Below, one piece after another: positions 36,416 through 50,042 of a DNA stretch of 64,000 nt. The position numbers and the translations under genes were made by a program. The DNA lies in NCBI GenBank assembly GCA_037013495.1, contig CM072811.1:49815952-49879951 (forward strand), in the 5' to 3' direction. This DNA comes from Hippophae tibetana. Lineage: Eukaryota; Streptophyta; Magnoliopsida; Rosales; Elaeagnaceae. The notes under the pieces were generated by a model that was not told the origin of the DNA, searched no databases, and saw nothing but the letters and a program-made list of their open reading frames with translations. The stretch's first letter is position 1. The number at the start of each line of letters is the position of its first letter.

Positions 36416-39400
36416 TAAAATTATTTTATGATGTGCAACATCTTATATCAATGAAAATGGGTATAATATGCATTCCTCGTATTTTGCTTTGTCTTAAATT
36501 GCAACATCTCATTAGCTTTAAGTGAGATTCTGACGCGTCTCTTTCATGCTGCAATTACTTCGTACCAACAAGTAACTGATTTTGATGGCTCAAATAGTAT
36601 TTCAGTTGGTACAAGATGTATGATATTATATTTCAAAATCTCTTATTATCTTAAATGATAAAATAAAATTACAATAAAAAAAATGGGTTCGAGAAAAACC
36701 TTACTGTAGTCTGCACATAGTAATAGCAAAAGTAAACTCACATTGAGTTTCAGTTTAGTTTTTTTCTTATTATATTTAGTCACACATGAACTCAATGAAA
36801 TCCATATTTATAAATATATATATCACAGTGAGTTTAGATCTGATTTAATATTTTTTTTTTCATCTAAAACAGATGTGATTGTAGTTTGATAATGATTATA
36901 CGCCTCTGATTGTCAAATTTTAAAAATAATGATCGTTCAAAAAAATCTTTTTTAAATGGTAGTTTCAATAACTTAATATATTTATCATCCATTATACTTT
37001 AAGAAAAGTATAATCAACCATCTCAAATTAATATTAAGTTTTAATATGGATTTAATATATTATGAAAAAATATTAATTAAATCTTTTAAATTAAGATTAA
37101 GTTTTAGTGTATATTTAATCTTAAAAATATATTTTTAAGGTACTTAATTTTTAAAAATTAATTAATTAAGAATAAGTAATATTATTTTAAAAAATTTCAA
37201 TTACAATATTATTCTTTCTTATTAAAACACATTTAAAATTCAATGATTTAATAACGATTAAATAATAATTAATATGAAAAAAATCTAAAAATATTTTTTT
37301 AATACTTAGTTATTATCAATATTTTATTATAATTTTTTTTATATAAATAAAAATATATATTTAATTTTTTTTATTTCTTTAAATAATTTTATACTAAATT
37401 TTAATTTTTTATTAATGTTTTATGTTTGATCACGTTTTAATCACTTTATAATAAAAAATAATATTTTAGTTATAAAATTATTAAAATAATAGTAGGAACT
37501 AAAGATAACTTTAGAATTTAATAGAATAAATTACGTAAGCTTATCAGCTTATAATATGAAGATTTTTATAACCCTTTTTCCAATAATTAATAATTTATCT
37601 TTTAGTAAATAACTCAAAAATGATTTTAATAAAAAAATCTATATATTTTCATTAAAATTATATTTTTATTCAAAAATAAATTATATATATCATAAATATT
37701 TATAAATTTTACTTGATTTAATATTAAGATTAATATCTAAAAATTAATACATTTATATCCCATAAGTACAAATATAAAATTACTGGTAATAATGTTAATA
37801 ACTTTTATTATTATCAAAGACAAAGTCAAATATAAGTGAGAAGAGGGAAGTGCAATCCTCGGATTTTTGATAAAGATTTTTTCTTTGTTACATTTATAAA
37901 TATGTTTTTTTATTTTTTATACAATATATATTTTTATATAATTTTCACTTTGACTCCATTATTATACAATTTTTTTTACTAAGTGGACTTTAATGGGTTA
38001 AAAAAATTTAACATCTTCTTATAAATTTTAAAAAAATTATATCAAATAACACTTAAAATTTATATATAATAAAAATAATAATACTTTAATTGTAGTGTAA
38101 TTTGAACCATATTCAATTATACAACGTTAAATGCAAAATGATGGGTAAATTTTTTTTAATAGTAAAAATATATTAACTAAATATAATAAATTTATTTTTT
38201 TTATTATAAATTTTAAAAATGTAATTTTATTATTTTCCTTAAATTCTACTGATTTAGTTTTCTTAACATTTTTTTTAAAAATAATGCATTTGTATCTCAT
38301 ATAATTTAATCATTTCTTATTACATCATATATAATTATATAAATATTAATTGTTATTTATATCATGTAATATTAATATTATCCATATTTTTACATACTTA
38401 AAATTTTTACATATCTATTATAATTTATGTTGTTTAATTTCTTTCATTTTTTTGTTCATCTATATCGATATTCAATTATTTTTTTGTATTTATTACAACT
38501 TAATTTACGTAATTTTGATTTTTTTTATTAAATAAAAAACACATTTAATATAAAACACTTGTGGTATAATATTTAAAAATGTTAAAATTTATAAATTTTT
38601 GAAACATAAATCATGACATTTTTACATAGTATTTTATAATATTTTAATTAAAAAATTCATAAATTATATTATAATTATTTAAATAATATCAAAATTATAT
38701 TTTACCTATTAAATTTATACATAATATCGTATTTAAATATTAATATTAATTACATTTTAATATTATTATAAAATAAAATTATCATTAACCGATATCAATA
38801 CTCTTAATTTGCTTTCTTTTTTATTTTTTACATCGAATTCAATCTTATGATAGTAACACGTTGCATGTTCTATTACTCCTTAACGACGGTGCATCTGACA
38901 ACGGTAACGTGTTGGGTTTTGGATTTTCTCGTAAAAGAATGGACAAGAATAATAAGCAGTCATAGGCACGGTCCTATATATAAAAGCTTTTTATGCGTCT
39001 GCCGGTAGGATGTAAAAAAAAAAAAAAAATGGTTTCTCCAACGACATGTCGTCTACTGAAAATGTGCTTTTATTTTCAGAAAAACAAGGTAAGGTACTGT
39101 CCCTTGATTACATTATTATACCATTTAATTTATTAAATTATAAATAATATGAATTAATTATTTAAAAATTTAAATAGAATAAATATATTATTTTATAAAA
39201 TACGATTAAAATACGAATATTTAACAAATATAAAAGTAAAATTTCATATGAATTTTTTAATAAAATATAAATAATAATAATATTCAAAAAAAATTATTTA
39301 AATATTTTTTATTAAAAATTAAAAATTAAAAAATAAATAAATATTAAAATGAATATTTTGTAAATTTTTATATTAATTATCATTTTATTATTATTAAATA

Positions 39401-40560
39401 TTTATGTTTTAATCGTTTGATAAAAAATAAAAAAATTAATAAGAAATAATTAAATAATAATATTTATCTTTAATTGGTTTTTTTCATAAATAAATAATAG
39501 ACTAAATAATATTATTTATAATCTAAAAAAATAAAAGATATAAATAATATAATTTAAAGTAACTTTATCATATTTTTCTATAAAAAAAATAAGGATTAAG
39601 TATTTGGTTGAAATATAATAGAAAGGCTTGGTCGAAATATATTTTTATTTTAATTATTGATATCATATACAACAGTAAACCAAAATTGAACAGAAAATTC
39701 GAACTGTTTTAGTAGACTTTGAATAATATTAAAGGATGTGGTTAAGAAAAGTTTCCTTAGGTAAATGGATATTAATTGATCTTTTATATTATAAAATTTA
39801 TTATTTAATTTTTATATTTTATAAAATATTAAAAAATAATAAATTTTATTATTTATTCAATATTTTAATTATTTTATGATAAAAATTTAACAATTCACAC
39901 AAACTTTAATAATTTTTATGATAAAATACTATAATAAAAATTATTTTAATTATTTTTTATTTATCAATAAAATAAAATATTGAGAAAATAATATTATTTT
40001 ATTTAAAATATTAATAAAAAATAATTTTTGTAACTGTTTGACCGTTTTACAAAAATAAAGGAAGATATTTATAAAAAAAAAGACTATATGATCCATTTAA
40101 TTTGATGTAAGAGACATGTGAGTTATTTTAAAAAAATAATAAAAACATTACTTTAAAAAATTCTAAATTTTAATCTAAATATAAACTAACATTTAAATAT
40201 TTGTTAGTTTTTGAATTAATAGCAAACACAAATTCGGACTTCAAGAGATTTAAAAATCCGACTCATTTTTAAATAAATTTTTCAAATCACATTTTTTTAT
40301 TATATTTAATAATAAAACCAAAGGAATCTTTATAATATGGCGTTTAATGAGGAATAAGAATACTCTTCTCAATTTCAAGTACATCTTGCTTTCAAACAAT
40401 AGGGTTTGATACAATACAGATATTTATGTTTTAAAATTGATATTTTTTTTAATTAATATTTTAGAAGAGTTTCAATTTATTACTTATATTTTATAAATGG
40501 TTCTAAAATTTACAAAATGAAATAATACATTGGTTTTATTTGGGATTTTAATCTTGTACT
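35171..40560. other. AT-rich gene desert
   Basis: More than 5 kb of very AT-rich DNA without a supported gene or RNA. It contains one long (AT)n microsatellite (listed) and a GC-richer island near 38870-39080 with a 'ctatatataaaag' TATA-like box and a 16-base A run directly before an ATG; the resulting frame (about 35 codons) has no known relative. The rest looks like decayed non-coding DNA. Confidence 0.5.
36373..36411. repeat. (AT)n microsatellite
   Basis: About 19 uninterrupted AT dinucleotides, preceded by interrupted 'tatacatatacata' units. Confidence 0.9.
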
Positions 40561-40735
40561 GCTCACGTGGTTAAGGGGCAATTTCGTCATGTGTGCGAGC
40601 AAGACCACTTGTAGCTCCATTATTTCGATCCTTCTTGCTAGGGTTCTGATCATCTTTCTGTCTCGATAATCTCCACCGACCCTGCTCACAACCGTTTCAA
40701 CAGCGTTTCACTAGCTCCTACCAAGGTTAATGGAT
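40561..40735 (+). promoter_or_regulatory. Orphan promoter/5'-UTR-like block
   Basis: A GC-richer block in the AT desert contains a CACGTG core (about 40564), then 'cttgctagggttctgatc', a telo-box-like word characteristic of leaders of plant translation-related genes, CT-rich sequence and 'taccaag|gttaatgg', which could be an exon end with a donor. No coding exon follows on this strand: the ATG at 40731 opens only 23 codons. It may be a solitary leader left from a moved or duplicated gene, or the start of a non-coding transcript antisense to TGD2. Confidence 0.35.
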
Positions 40736-41302
40736 TCACCAACCTTGACTCTATGGAATGCTTTTCATTCTTATAAATTTCCCGTAATTAAATTCTTATG
40801 AGTACCTGTATGGTACCAAATCTCAAATCAGATTGGTACCAAATCTCAAATCAGACTAGTATTGGAATTTAGAGAATGGAAAGGGAAATGTCTGTCAATA
40901 ACTTAGGCGCTTTATGAACAAGAAAAACTGTGGACAGAATTTGGAGAAATGGGTTAGACACTAACGTATCAATACTGAAAAATGTAAATCCAATTAAAAA
41001 CCATAAAAACATTTACAAAAACCCAAGAATGTGACGAAACGAATATCAAACATTGTGTTTAATAGGGTGGGGGGGATATAAGAAACACATCAATGGTTTG
41101 TGAGATCACAACTTCAATTGCAACATCTCGCTATAAATTAAACCCCTTGTTATGCTACTGTAATTGAAAAGAAACAAAAAAGACAGTAGATATTCTTCAG
41201 TTTCCCTCCTTTTTGGGCACACTTAGAAGATAGAAATTTTTCTTGGCCCATCCATGAGATTATTGGAAACCTAAAATGACTAGCTCACTATTTATTAAAA
41301 CT

Positions 41303-43660
41303 TCACAACAGCCTGCTTAGGGTCTTGATAAGTAATTTCAGGTTTTGTCTTGTTGCCTCGTCACCGGTGAACGTTGCAATATCAGAGCTTATATTCTGCA
41401 AAAAAGGCAAAACGATGAAATAAAAAAAAAACCATGGAGAAGAATCAATAAAGAAAAACTCATAACTTATGTTAGATGCAAAAACTGAGGGCAAATCAAA
41501 CAAAAATCTCACCTCAATGTGCTTTAAGGTGAAAATCAAAGTGTATATTGACTTTTGAATCAGTTCGGCGTTCGTAGGGGTCATAATGGAAGAATGGACA
41601 CTTCTGCATAAAGAGGCACTCAAAATGAGTTATAAACCTGAATATCATGTAAGACAAGAGACGCCCAAAGACCCACAGAAACATAAGTGCACATACAAGC
41701 AGTGTATAGGGCAGCAGGGGAAAAACTCGCATTAGTATTGATGCAAAACAAGTGCACGTTATCTTCTACGGGGAAATCATTTTAAAAATCATATCAAATA
41801 CTATAGAATCAATTTAAATGTGGTTCCAACAGCACCAAAACCATAATCAAATTGACAGCATACAAATGAGGAAATTTAACATTCGTGGTTCTTATTGATA
41901 TATTCCATTCCTTGGGATTTTTCCCAGGCTAAAAAATGATAATACATGAGAACCTTAAGAAGATGAAATGAAATAAAAGAGAATGGCGGGTGTAAACAAA
42001 GTCCTAGCACTGGATAGGGCAGGTGTAGTAAAGACACAATTGGGCACAATTAAAAATTCTCTGATAGAAATTATTAAAAACAATTATAAAAGATGTTTAT
42101 CAGGCACATATCAAGAACATTTCAGGTTTCTAAACATCATGAAGTTTAAACTTATCATCAAGCCTTAACACATCAAGAACTATACAGATATAGCTAACAT
42201 ATACAAAATGCAGCCCCATGTCATATGCCAATGAAAAAATGTAATCTAAAAGAATAAAGATGAAGTTTATCTTCTTAAAAGAACCGTGGTAAAAGAGATA
42301 ATGTATTTTGGGAATGCAAATTCTGGAAAAATGGAAGTTCCTGACACATTTGCATCACTCAAAGTACACAGAATATAGAAGATAAAACTGACAATTAAGG
42401 TAACATGCAACATAGATATTGAAGGGACAGTTCACCTCAAATCTTCTGAAGCTTTTGTAAGGCTTCTGGTTAAATTTTCAACTTCCTTTAGTAGGCCACT
42501 ATCACGAACCTCAGCCAGCAATGGTTGAATATCTTCAGTCATGGCTTGAATCTGAGATATCACTACATGTACATGAGGATGTCATAATGTTATAAATCCA
42601 AATAGTGCATCAGATGACTAGAGCAGGGGGACACTTCACACCTTTGTGAGCAGTGGTCTTGCTTCTTCAATAACAGAAGCAGCTCGCTCAGCCAGTGAAT
42701 AACTTTTGGCCACACCAATCTCCTCCATTTCACGTCCAAGACGGGTGAATATGCCCACCAGTGCATCCAAACTCACCCCTTGATATCCCTTTACCTTTTG
42801 TTTATCACATACAATCAAACCTTCTTCATCACATTTAGGATCAAGAGGCCCAACGGAAACATTAGGAATTGGATCGCGAGGAGTAATGTCAATTATTGTT
42901 TCCATGAGAAGACCTGATTGGTTAACCTCAACAAGTGAATTTCGGGGTATGACAGTCTTCTCATCTTCGACCTAAAATATTAAAAAAATTAAAAAGTTGT
43001 AGACAACAGGAAAGTAGTAAATGACTTGATATCTCATTGCAAAGTTTTCAGTTTGAAGTCAAAAAATGTAAAAATGTAAGACTTGCATTTATTAAAGGAA
43101 AATAATAAATATATCAAAAGGATAAAATATTGCATGAAACATACCTCAACAGCTGCTTCGATGCTTTTCAAGGAAGGATTTACACGGATAACATTGCCAA
43201 CAGTCACCCCTCTAATCCTCACTGGTGTTCCAGTAGATATACCACAAGCTTGAGAAAACTCAAACACAGCTGAGTATTTCCTAAACTTAGATCTCAATTG
43301 AAAACCTCTCAACCAAACCAAGCTAAGTGCAAGAATAACAGCACCTGTAACTAGAAACAAACCTACTCCGCCTTCCCAAATGCTCCTATGACCAAAGCCA
43401 AAATCATTCAATGGCCGTAATGTTTGCCTCCAAATGGTCAGGGGAAGATCTAAAACCACTGCAAGTTTACTCTTTTTCTCCATAGAGGGTGGTTGGTTGT
43501 GTTCAGTAGCAGAGGAAGTCGCACCTATACGAGTTATTTTCACACATGATCTTGATGGAAGATGAGGCAAACAAATTGAATAACCACGTGGATGCATAGT
43601 GAATGGTAAAAATAACATCGATGGGCAGGTTGAGACCAAAGACAGAGAATTTCCAACCAT
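41303..43660 (-). CDS. TGD2: TGD2 orthologue: MlaD/MCE-domain plastid lipid transport protein
   Basis: Five exons on the minus strand: 43660-43145, 42971-42642, 42551-42436, 41603-41513, 41395-41303 (1146 nt, 381 residues), GT-AG with consistent phase. Residues 1-60 are Ser/Pro/basic-rich, as in a plastid transit peptide. A transmembrane helix follows (98-117, GVGLFLVTGAVILALSLVWL), then the MCE/MlaD domain from about 125 (KYSAVFEFSQACGISTGTPV, RIRGVTVGNVIRVNPSL, SLVEVNQSGLLMETIIDI). The C-terminal part (EGLIVCDKQKVKG, GVSLDALVGIFTRLGRE, SLAERAASVIEEARPLL) and the end (ATRQNLKLLIKTLSRLL) match TGD2 of other plants. TGD2 is the substrate-binding subunit of the TGD1-TGD2-TGD3 ABC transporter in the plastid inner envelope that moves ER-derived lipid to the plastid. 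The start was chosen to match the family N-terminus (M-[VI]-G-N); an upstream in-frame ATG at 43696 would add 12 residues. Confidence 0.96.
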
Positions 43661-44707
43661 CTTTTTGTGTGGCAGTAAACGATAAAGGATGCACAAACAG
43701 CTGTCTGAGATTAAAAAGTTCCAAATTTATTGCTAGCACTTATTCTTTGACATTAACTGCTCTGAGCCTGAGTAGAAGAAATGTAGAGAAAGTTCTTACA
43801 TGAGGCTTGAGCAGCTGAAACTTCCATTAATCCAATTCATTGAGACTGAATAGAATCTTAAATTTCAAGAGGAAAGTCTTTATGAACAAATCTCTGTGTG
43901 GTTTACAAATTGAAAGCCTGGAAGAGAAGGTAATTAACAAGAGTGGGATATTTAGCATAAAAAAGGGATGGTTCCAACTGAGATAGCAAAAGAGAATTAG
44001 ATTGACATATTGATCAGGTTGAGCCTATATGAATATTCACACTAATATTGGATTGCCTAAGCAACAGGTCCATTACATCATTTAATAACACTGGTTGAAC
44101 TATCTTCATCCAATGCATTCTTTTAGTGGCAAAGAGAAAATAACAGAGAATTCAAATCTTAAGTACGTGCATTAAATAATATAAACCACAACTGATCAAA
44201 TGGACAACAGATTTGCCAAGGAGTTGTTACAACCACTACGTATACATTATATGAAACTTTAAGTAACATACTTTAGTTTATATTTTGTTAACAAGAATCT
44301 TGTAGGTTGCGGCTAACAGAGGTTCCTCAAACTACAATGTGAGCAATGGAAACTGACAACTCACCTAGCAAGTCCAATAAACTGCAAAAAGAATGCTAAT
44401 AATCATAACCATGCCGCTGATAAAGTACAAACAATGCATATTCAACAGATAGGTTGTGTAAAATTTTGCTAGGAAGAAAACAATACGCAAGCTTTCATAT
44501 CTAAGAAACCGTTACCAAAGACAAACGAATAATCAACAATCAAATTAAACCGAAGTCAATTCCTCCTCAGCATTGACAGAAGAGGGCTGGTTTGGCTAAG
44601 CAATTTGCTCTCCCTCTCTTTCTCTCTCTGATTTTCGTATTTTCCCTCCTTTTTCCTTTGTACCGATTGGTTCCCCCCTACATTTCTGATTTATTTTATG
44701 CAGGCAG

Positions 44708-44770
44708 CAGGGGCAGCTCAAGAGTGAGTGGTCATAGGCATAAAAAAATGAAAAAAATGAGGCCCTTGAT
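44708..44770 (+). mobile_element. Possible hAT terminal fragment
   Basis: 'caggggcagctcaagag' followed by 'gtcataggcataaaa' and 'gaggcccttga' resembles one end of plant hAT elements with CAGGGGCGG-type terminal repeats. No matching end or 8-bp target duplication could be confirmed; 'cgccgcccgtc' near 45466 is a weak candidate partner. Confidence 0.3.
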
Positions 44771-45263
44771 TATTTAGGATTCAACTCTATTTAAAAATTA
44801 ATTATATTAAACTTGTAATAGTAAGCATATAATTTTTTCTTAAATAAACAACATATAAGTACCAATATAACTAAGACTTTGAAAAAATTTATAATACCCC
44901 TACTTTAAAATGATGAAAAGATTTTTTGTTGTTATTTATTATTGCTGTCCTTGACCTTTGCATTACAAGTTTTTGACAACTAAAATCTTCCAAAAAAAAA
45001 AAGGAAAGCAATAGGGAAATGAAGATGAGAGAACTTCAAGTTTTCAAAAATTTATGAAGTACACTTTCAAGCATACAACAAATCGAGAAAAAAAACTTGA
45101 AATGTATTGAAAAGTTCATAATAACACTAATGAATATTTTAGCAATAAAAATAAAATATCCAAAGGTAAATATATAAAATGTCATATAAGTAAACTAGCT
45201 AATAACATAGAGTAAGGGAAAAGTGTTCCAATGATCTTTTTTATTTTACAAATTGAACATATC

Positions 45264-45443
45264 AGTCACCTTACTTGAAATTGGTACACTAGACTTACCT
45301 TAATCATTAACAGCCATTTTTAGACGCTTTAGTCACATTTTTTAATGTGACTAAATGTGACTAAAGCCTCTAAAAATGACTGAAGTGTACCACTCATTAA
45401 GGATTAAGGTGACTCTTGTGGACCAATTTCAAGTAAGGTGACT
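45264..45443. repeat. 180-bp fold-back element (MITE-like)
   Basis: Outer arms are perfect 22-bp inverted repeats: 45264-45285 begins AGTCACCTTACTTG and 45422-45443 is its complement. Inner arms match as well: 'tttttagacgctttagtcacatt' (45317-45339) against 'aatgtgactaaagcctctaaaaa' (two copies of 'aatgtgactaaa' lie here), around a four-base loop. The whole could fold into one long hairpin, the structure of a MITE or fold-back transposon. It lies in the presumed leader intron of TGD2. Confidence 0.85.
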
Positions 45444-47692
45444 AATGTATAAATTACACCCAAGCGCCGCCCGTCAAGGCATAGCATCATACAGAGGCTG
45501 CAAATATAAGCTTAAAGAATAAAACAGAAACCATTAAATCAAAATCTTCATGATACAAAAAAGCCCGATTACATACATTACCCAATACTAAAACCAACAC
45601 AAGCAGAATATCGAAAACAACCAGCTGATGAAGAAAATGTAACCTTAGTCTAAAATTCTAAATGAAACTGAGGAAAACTTAGTTTGATTTGCAAGAATTG
45701 GAAAAAGGTATATATGGATCACAACGAATAAATCATTTCAAACAAACAACTTAAAAGCCAAATTTGAGAATCCCAACCTGAGACAGGTATCTTACATATT
45801 AAAGAAGATGAATGAGAGGAACTGATGGAGAATGGCAACAGAGTGGGAAGCTCAGTAATGGCGGCAATCGAGCTTAGCCAACTGCATCGGTGGAGGATTC
45901 TCGACGGCGTCGATGTGGATGAGGGAAAGAATGAAATTAGGGCAAGTGGAATCTAATGGATTGGGGCTTTTGGCCGGGTCCCTTTTGATTAGGCAATTTT
46001 TAGTCTTCGTTATCTTAATGATGTTGTAATTGTATTTTTGGTATGGTATTTTACACTTATTTATTTAGTGATTATCTCAATGATATCTACTTTTAATAAT
46101 TAGATGATTAATTTTTTAAATTATTTTGTAATTATTATTAAAATATTTTAGTTAATTAATTTTTATTAAAATATATAATCATTCCATTTTTAAAATTAAA
46201 ATACTTTAATTATATAACTATTAAATTATATAATTAAAATGATTTTTTTTACAATAGAAAAGATATTTTAGTGTATGAATTTTAAGATCCAGTGATTTAT
46301 ATATTTCGTATAAAAAATTATGCTATCAAATTATCCAAATAACATAATAATATATTTTTAGTGATATATAAGAAAAAAATTATTTTTAATAAAATATATA
46401 AATTTAATATATTTTTATTTTATTAAAAAACTTTAAACAGCACAACACATGTAACTATTAAATAAAATTTGTTATATTTTTATTATTAACTTTATTAAAA
46501 CATTAATAATTTATTTTTATTTTTATTTTTAAGCTCTTAAATATATGTTTTAATGCTTTTTAACTCATTTTATATTTTCTTCAAAATTTCTTATTGATTT
46601 ATCACTTAGTAGGTTAATAACTTTACTTTTATTATGTCTTACTGATGAGTATAAATTGAGATTTTTTTTATCTTTTATTCTTTTTCTTTTAGGTTTTAGG
46701 TATTTACGATGATTTTAAAAATAATAAAAGATGTGAACTTACTCAAGTTTTAAACAAATTGTTCAATCAATAATATTTATGATATTAATATTTTTTATAA
46801 TAATTATAATTATATATTAAGTTAAGTATATAAATTATTTTTTATATTAATTAATCATTTTTTACATACAAATTATATATTATATTTTATTTTTTTATTT
46901 TTACGTACATAAAATTCAAAAACATCATATTATATTCATTAAAACATAACATGCATAGAGTTTAAATGAACACTAATAAATAGTATAAAACTATTGGTGG
47001 AATTTTTGAGCTACTAATTAATAGAAAATGAAGAAACGTGGAAGAGAGTTTTAAATGAGCTAAAAGCATTAACATATGTATCTAAGTATAAAAAATTGAC
47101 TGAAAAATAAAATAGTTAATGGTTAAGTACATTAAACAATAAAAAAATCACAAATGTTATTTATTAAATACATATGTATTGTGTATATATGAAAAAAAAT
47201 CTTCAATGAAATGAAATCTTTTATTAAATTAATATCTTTTATTAAATGAGTTTTTAAGATAACATCTAAAAAATAAAAAAAATAAAAAATACTTAAAATA
47301 AAATTATAGTGCCAAATCCCAATTTTTAGATTTTTTGTTTACACTATTATTATTATCACAAATATATATCCACAAATAAGTAAGTTTCTAATTGCATGCA
47401 TTTATTTGTGATTATTTATACTTACCTGCCCAACATCATCTATATATAAACTTCTCTTTTTTAACATGCTAGTATTTTTGTGTTTTTAATAAGTATTAAC
47501 ACCGTAAGTTTACCCTTTTATCATGCACCTTGAAAGATCTCTAAAATGTCCCCTCAACAATAATAAGTGTAAATTTTATAAAGAGTGTGGCATTGAATTG
47601 GAACAATAGCTCTGTTTAATTAAATACTTCAATTTCCATCATTTTATTAAATTTGAAAAATAAAACAAAATTTGTATGATATTTCACAATTG

Positions 47693-47778
47693 CACAAAAT
47701 ATTTCACCTATTTTATAAAATAAGCACTAAAATTACACAAAATATTCCACCTATTTTATAAAATAAACACAAAAATTA
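47693..47778. repeat. 43-bp tandem duplication
   Basis: Two adjacent 43-bp units, 47693-47735 and 47736-47778, both starting 'cacaaaatatt(t/c)cacctatttt', with four mismatches. A further partial copy ('aaaataggcacaaaaatta', about 47823-47842) follows. Confidence 0.85.
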
Positions 47779-50042
47779 CACTTGTTCTTAAAAAAGACAT
47801 AATTTTTGTGTATATTCTTTGAAAAATAGGCACAAAAATTACATTGTTTTTTCGAAAAACAGATGTACAGGTTGAAATATTAGCAAAAGTTTTTCAAAAC
47901 ATGCTCAAAGCTTAATGTTGAATATTTTTCATTTAATATTTGTTTATTCAAACAATTTAAGCTTGTAATGCCTGTAATTTTTAATATTTGCGAAGTCTAA
48001 CATTTCATTCAAGTCTAAGATTAATGAATTATAACAATTACAATGTCATGTGAACTCAAAAAGTACATGCAATACAACTCTAAAAGTTGATAAATTAATA
48101 CAATTAAATACTAATTAATCAAAAACTACATAGATAAGAATAGTAAAATCTAAAATGAAAATATCATAGCTTAGAGTTGTATACATAAACTAAAATACAA
48201 ACATATTTTTTTTCTAATTAACAAGTATAACGATTTGTGTTATTTTATCCATAACTTCGTAAATAAATGCTTAAACCTAGTTACTTCTCAAGTCTTCAAA
48301 TACAATTGTATATGAACAAAAAAGAAAAAAACTATCTACAAACTTTACATACAAAGTTAAATTTAATAAATATGTAAAAATAAATTTTTACTAATAAATT
48401 TTTTCAAATAGAATTACAATTTTTTAATGAATTACATAACTATCAATTTTGAACTCGATCAATGAAGTTATTATTTAAATGAGATTAAATTCAATTGTTA
48501 AAAATATATATTTAATTATATATCAATGATGGACCAAATCTTGATTTATAATTAAAATAATATATTTAATTTAAGTTTATTAATTAAATTAATTTTAAAT
48601 CTAATCAAGTTATTAATTAATTAGGATATTTGATTTATATATTTTCCTCAATTTTTTCAATTAATAAATTTCAACACTCATACATAAAATTAATTAATTA
48701 AGAATTGTGTCATCTTGTCATGACTATGAGAGTTCGCTTATTTAAAAGTAAAAATCAGTAAATATAATTTGTTATTTAAATCATTTAATTTATTTAATAA
48801 ATATAGCTCGTTATTTGATATATGTTATTAAATACATGAGTGTAATACTATGTATGATAGTTATAAAAGATATATCTAATCAATTACGATTATTCAAAAT
48901 TTGAGTATTTTTTCGATTTTTCTTAATATACTGAATAATGAGCCTAAAAATAAGTTTATAAACAAATATTTTGTTTATTAAAATAGCCTACACTCATAGT
49001 ACTTTTATATAATAAAAATCAATGTATTTATTTTGAGAAAACATTTCCATCGAATAACAAACAAAAATTATTGTTATAAGTTATCCAAGATAAACAATAT
49101 CATAGAAAAAAATGAATTTATAAAATAAATATACTAATTATAAACCAAAAATTGCACATAAATAAAAAATAACTGAATTTATATAAAATTAAAAAATATA
49201 ATATATTGAATATAACAAAAAATGAATAAAATAATTTCTCAAAATAAAATTATAAATTATAAAGCATTTACAAGAATAAAATAAGATAATATAAAAATTA
49301 CACAATTAAGTTATTGCATAACCTTACTCTAACTTTAGTTTAGTTTACGAACATTTTCACAACTTTAAGAGAAAAATAATGAGTAAAAAAGGTAAAAGCT
49401 CTTTGTAATTTTTTTAATGATCTTTAAATGCTAAATGTCCCATCTATTTATAATATTGAAATATATGATGATTTGTTAAGTTATAATAATATCACACTGT
49501 TTTTTCTTGTAAGATAAATAATTTGTAAAATATTTTCAAAATATAAATTATATCTCAACCTCTTAACTTTTACATAATAAAAAATGATCTAATTTAGATT
49601 TATACACCTAAGGTTTTTCAAAATTCGATTTATTTTAAATAAGTTTAAATTTAATTTTATAATAATTTTAAGATTGAAATTAGTGTTAAATATTTATATA
49701 CATAGAGAACATATTAATTAGTGATATCATCTACAATCTTATCCACCTTTCATTAACTTCTCTAATTTAGACAAGCTTGTCGCTTATGCATTATTTTCTT
49801 TAATGAAAATTGTCATTACTCTTTGAAATTACATTTCATTAGAAAATTTAATTAAAAAGCATAGTGTTTCGGTTAGTATATTGATAACATGACTCATGCA
49901 ATTACTAGTAGAGATTACCAGAATAGAGACACATGCAGTTAGGATAAGGATAAACCAAAAGAAAAAATCAGAAATGAGATATGATTACGACAAAAGAAAA
50001 AGGAAAAAAAATCACAATGGAAACTTCCGGCGAGACCTTTTT

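Larger units (their letters stand above)
43661..45960 (-). promoter_or_regulatory. Long TGD2 leader with probable 5'-UTR intron and distal first exon
   Basis: On the minus strand 'cttctactcag|gctcagagcag' at about 43774 is a good acceptor between the coding start and a non-coding upstream region. About 2 kb further, near 45950-45835, a GC-richer block beginning 'gccctaatttcattctttccc' and running through 'cacatcgacgccgtcgag' looks like a plant first exon; it contains a short upstream reading frame (ATG CAG TTG ... TGA, 12 codons). The exact donor is unclear. Another gene start cannot be excluded. Confidence 0.35.

Noticed and set aside
38350..38535. Hydrophobic 61-codon open frame
   Set aside because: Made of AT-rich low-complexity DNA (Ile/Phe/Tyr/Leu only), expected by chance.
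39028..39135. ATG directly after a 16-base A run with a TATA-like box upstream
   Set aside because: The frame is about 35 codons and unlike any known protein; could be chance in a small GC-richer island.
44592..44777. 61-codon open frame with a signal-peptide-like start
   Set aside because: It overlaps a hAT-like end and a CT-rich tract; no homologue recognised and no conserved context.
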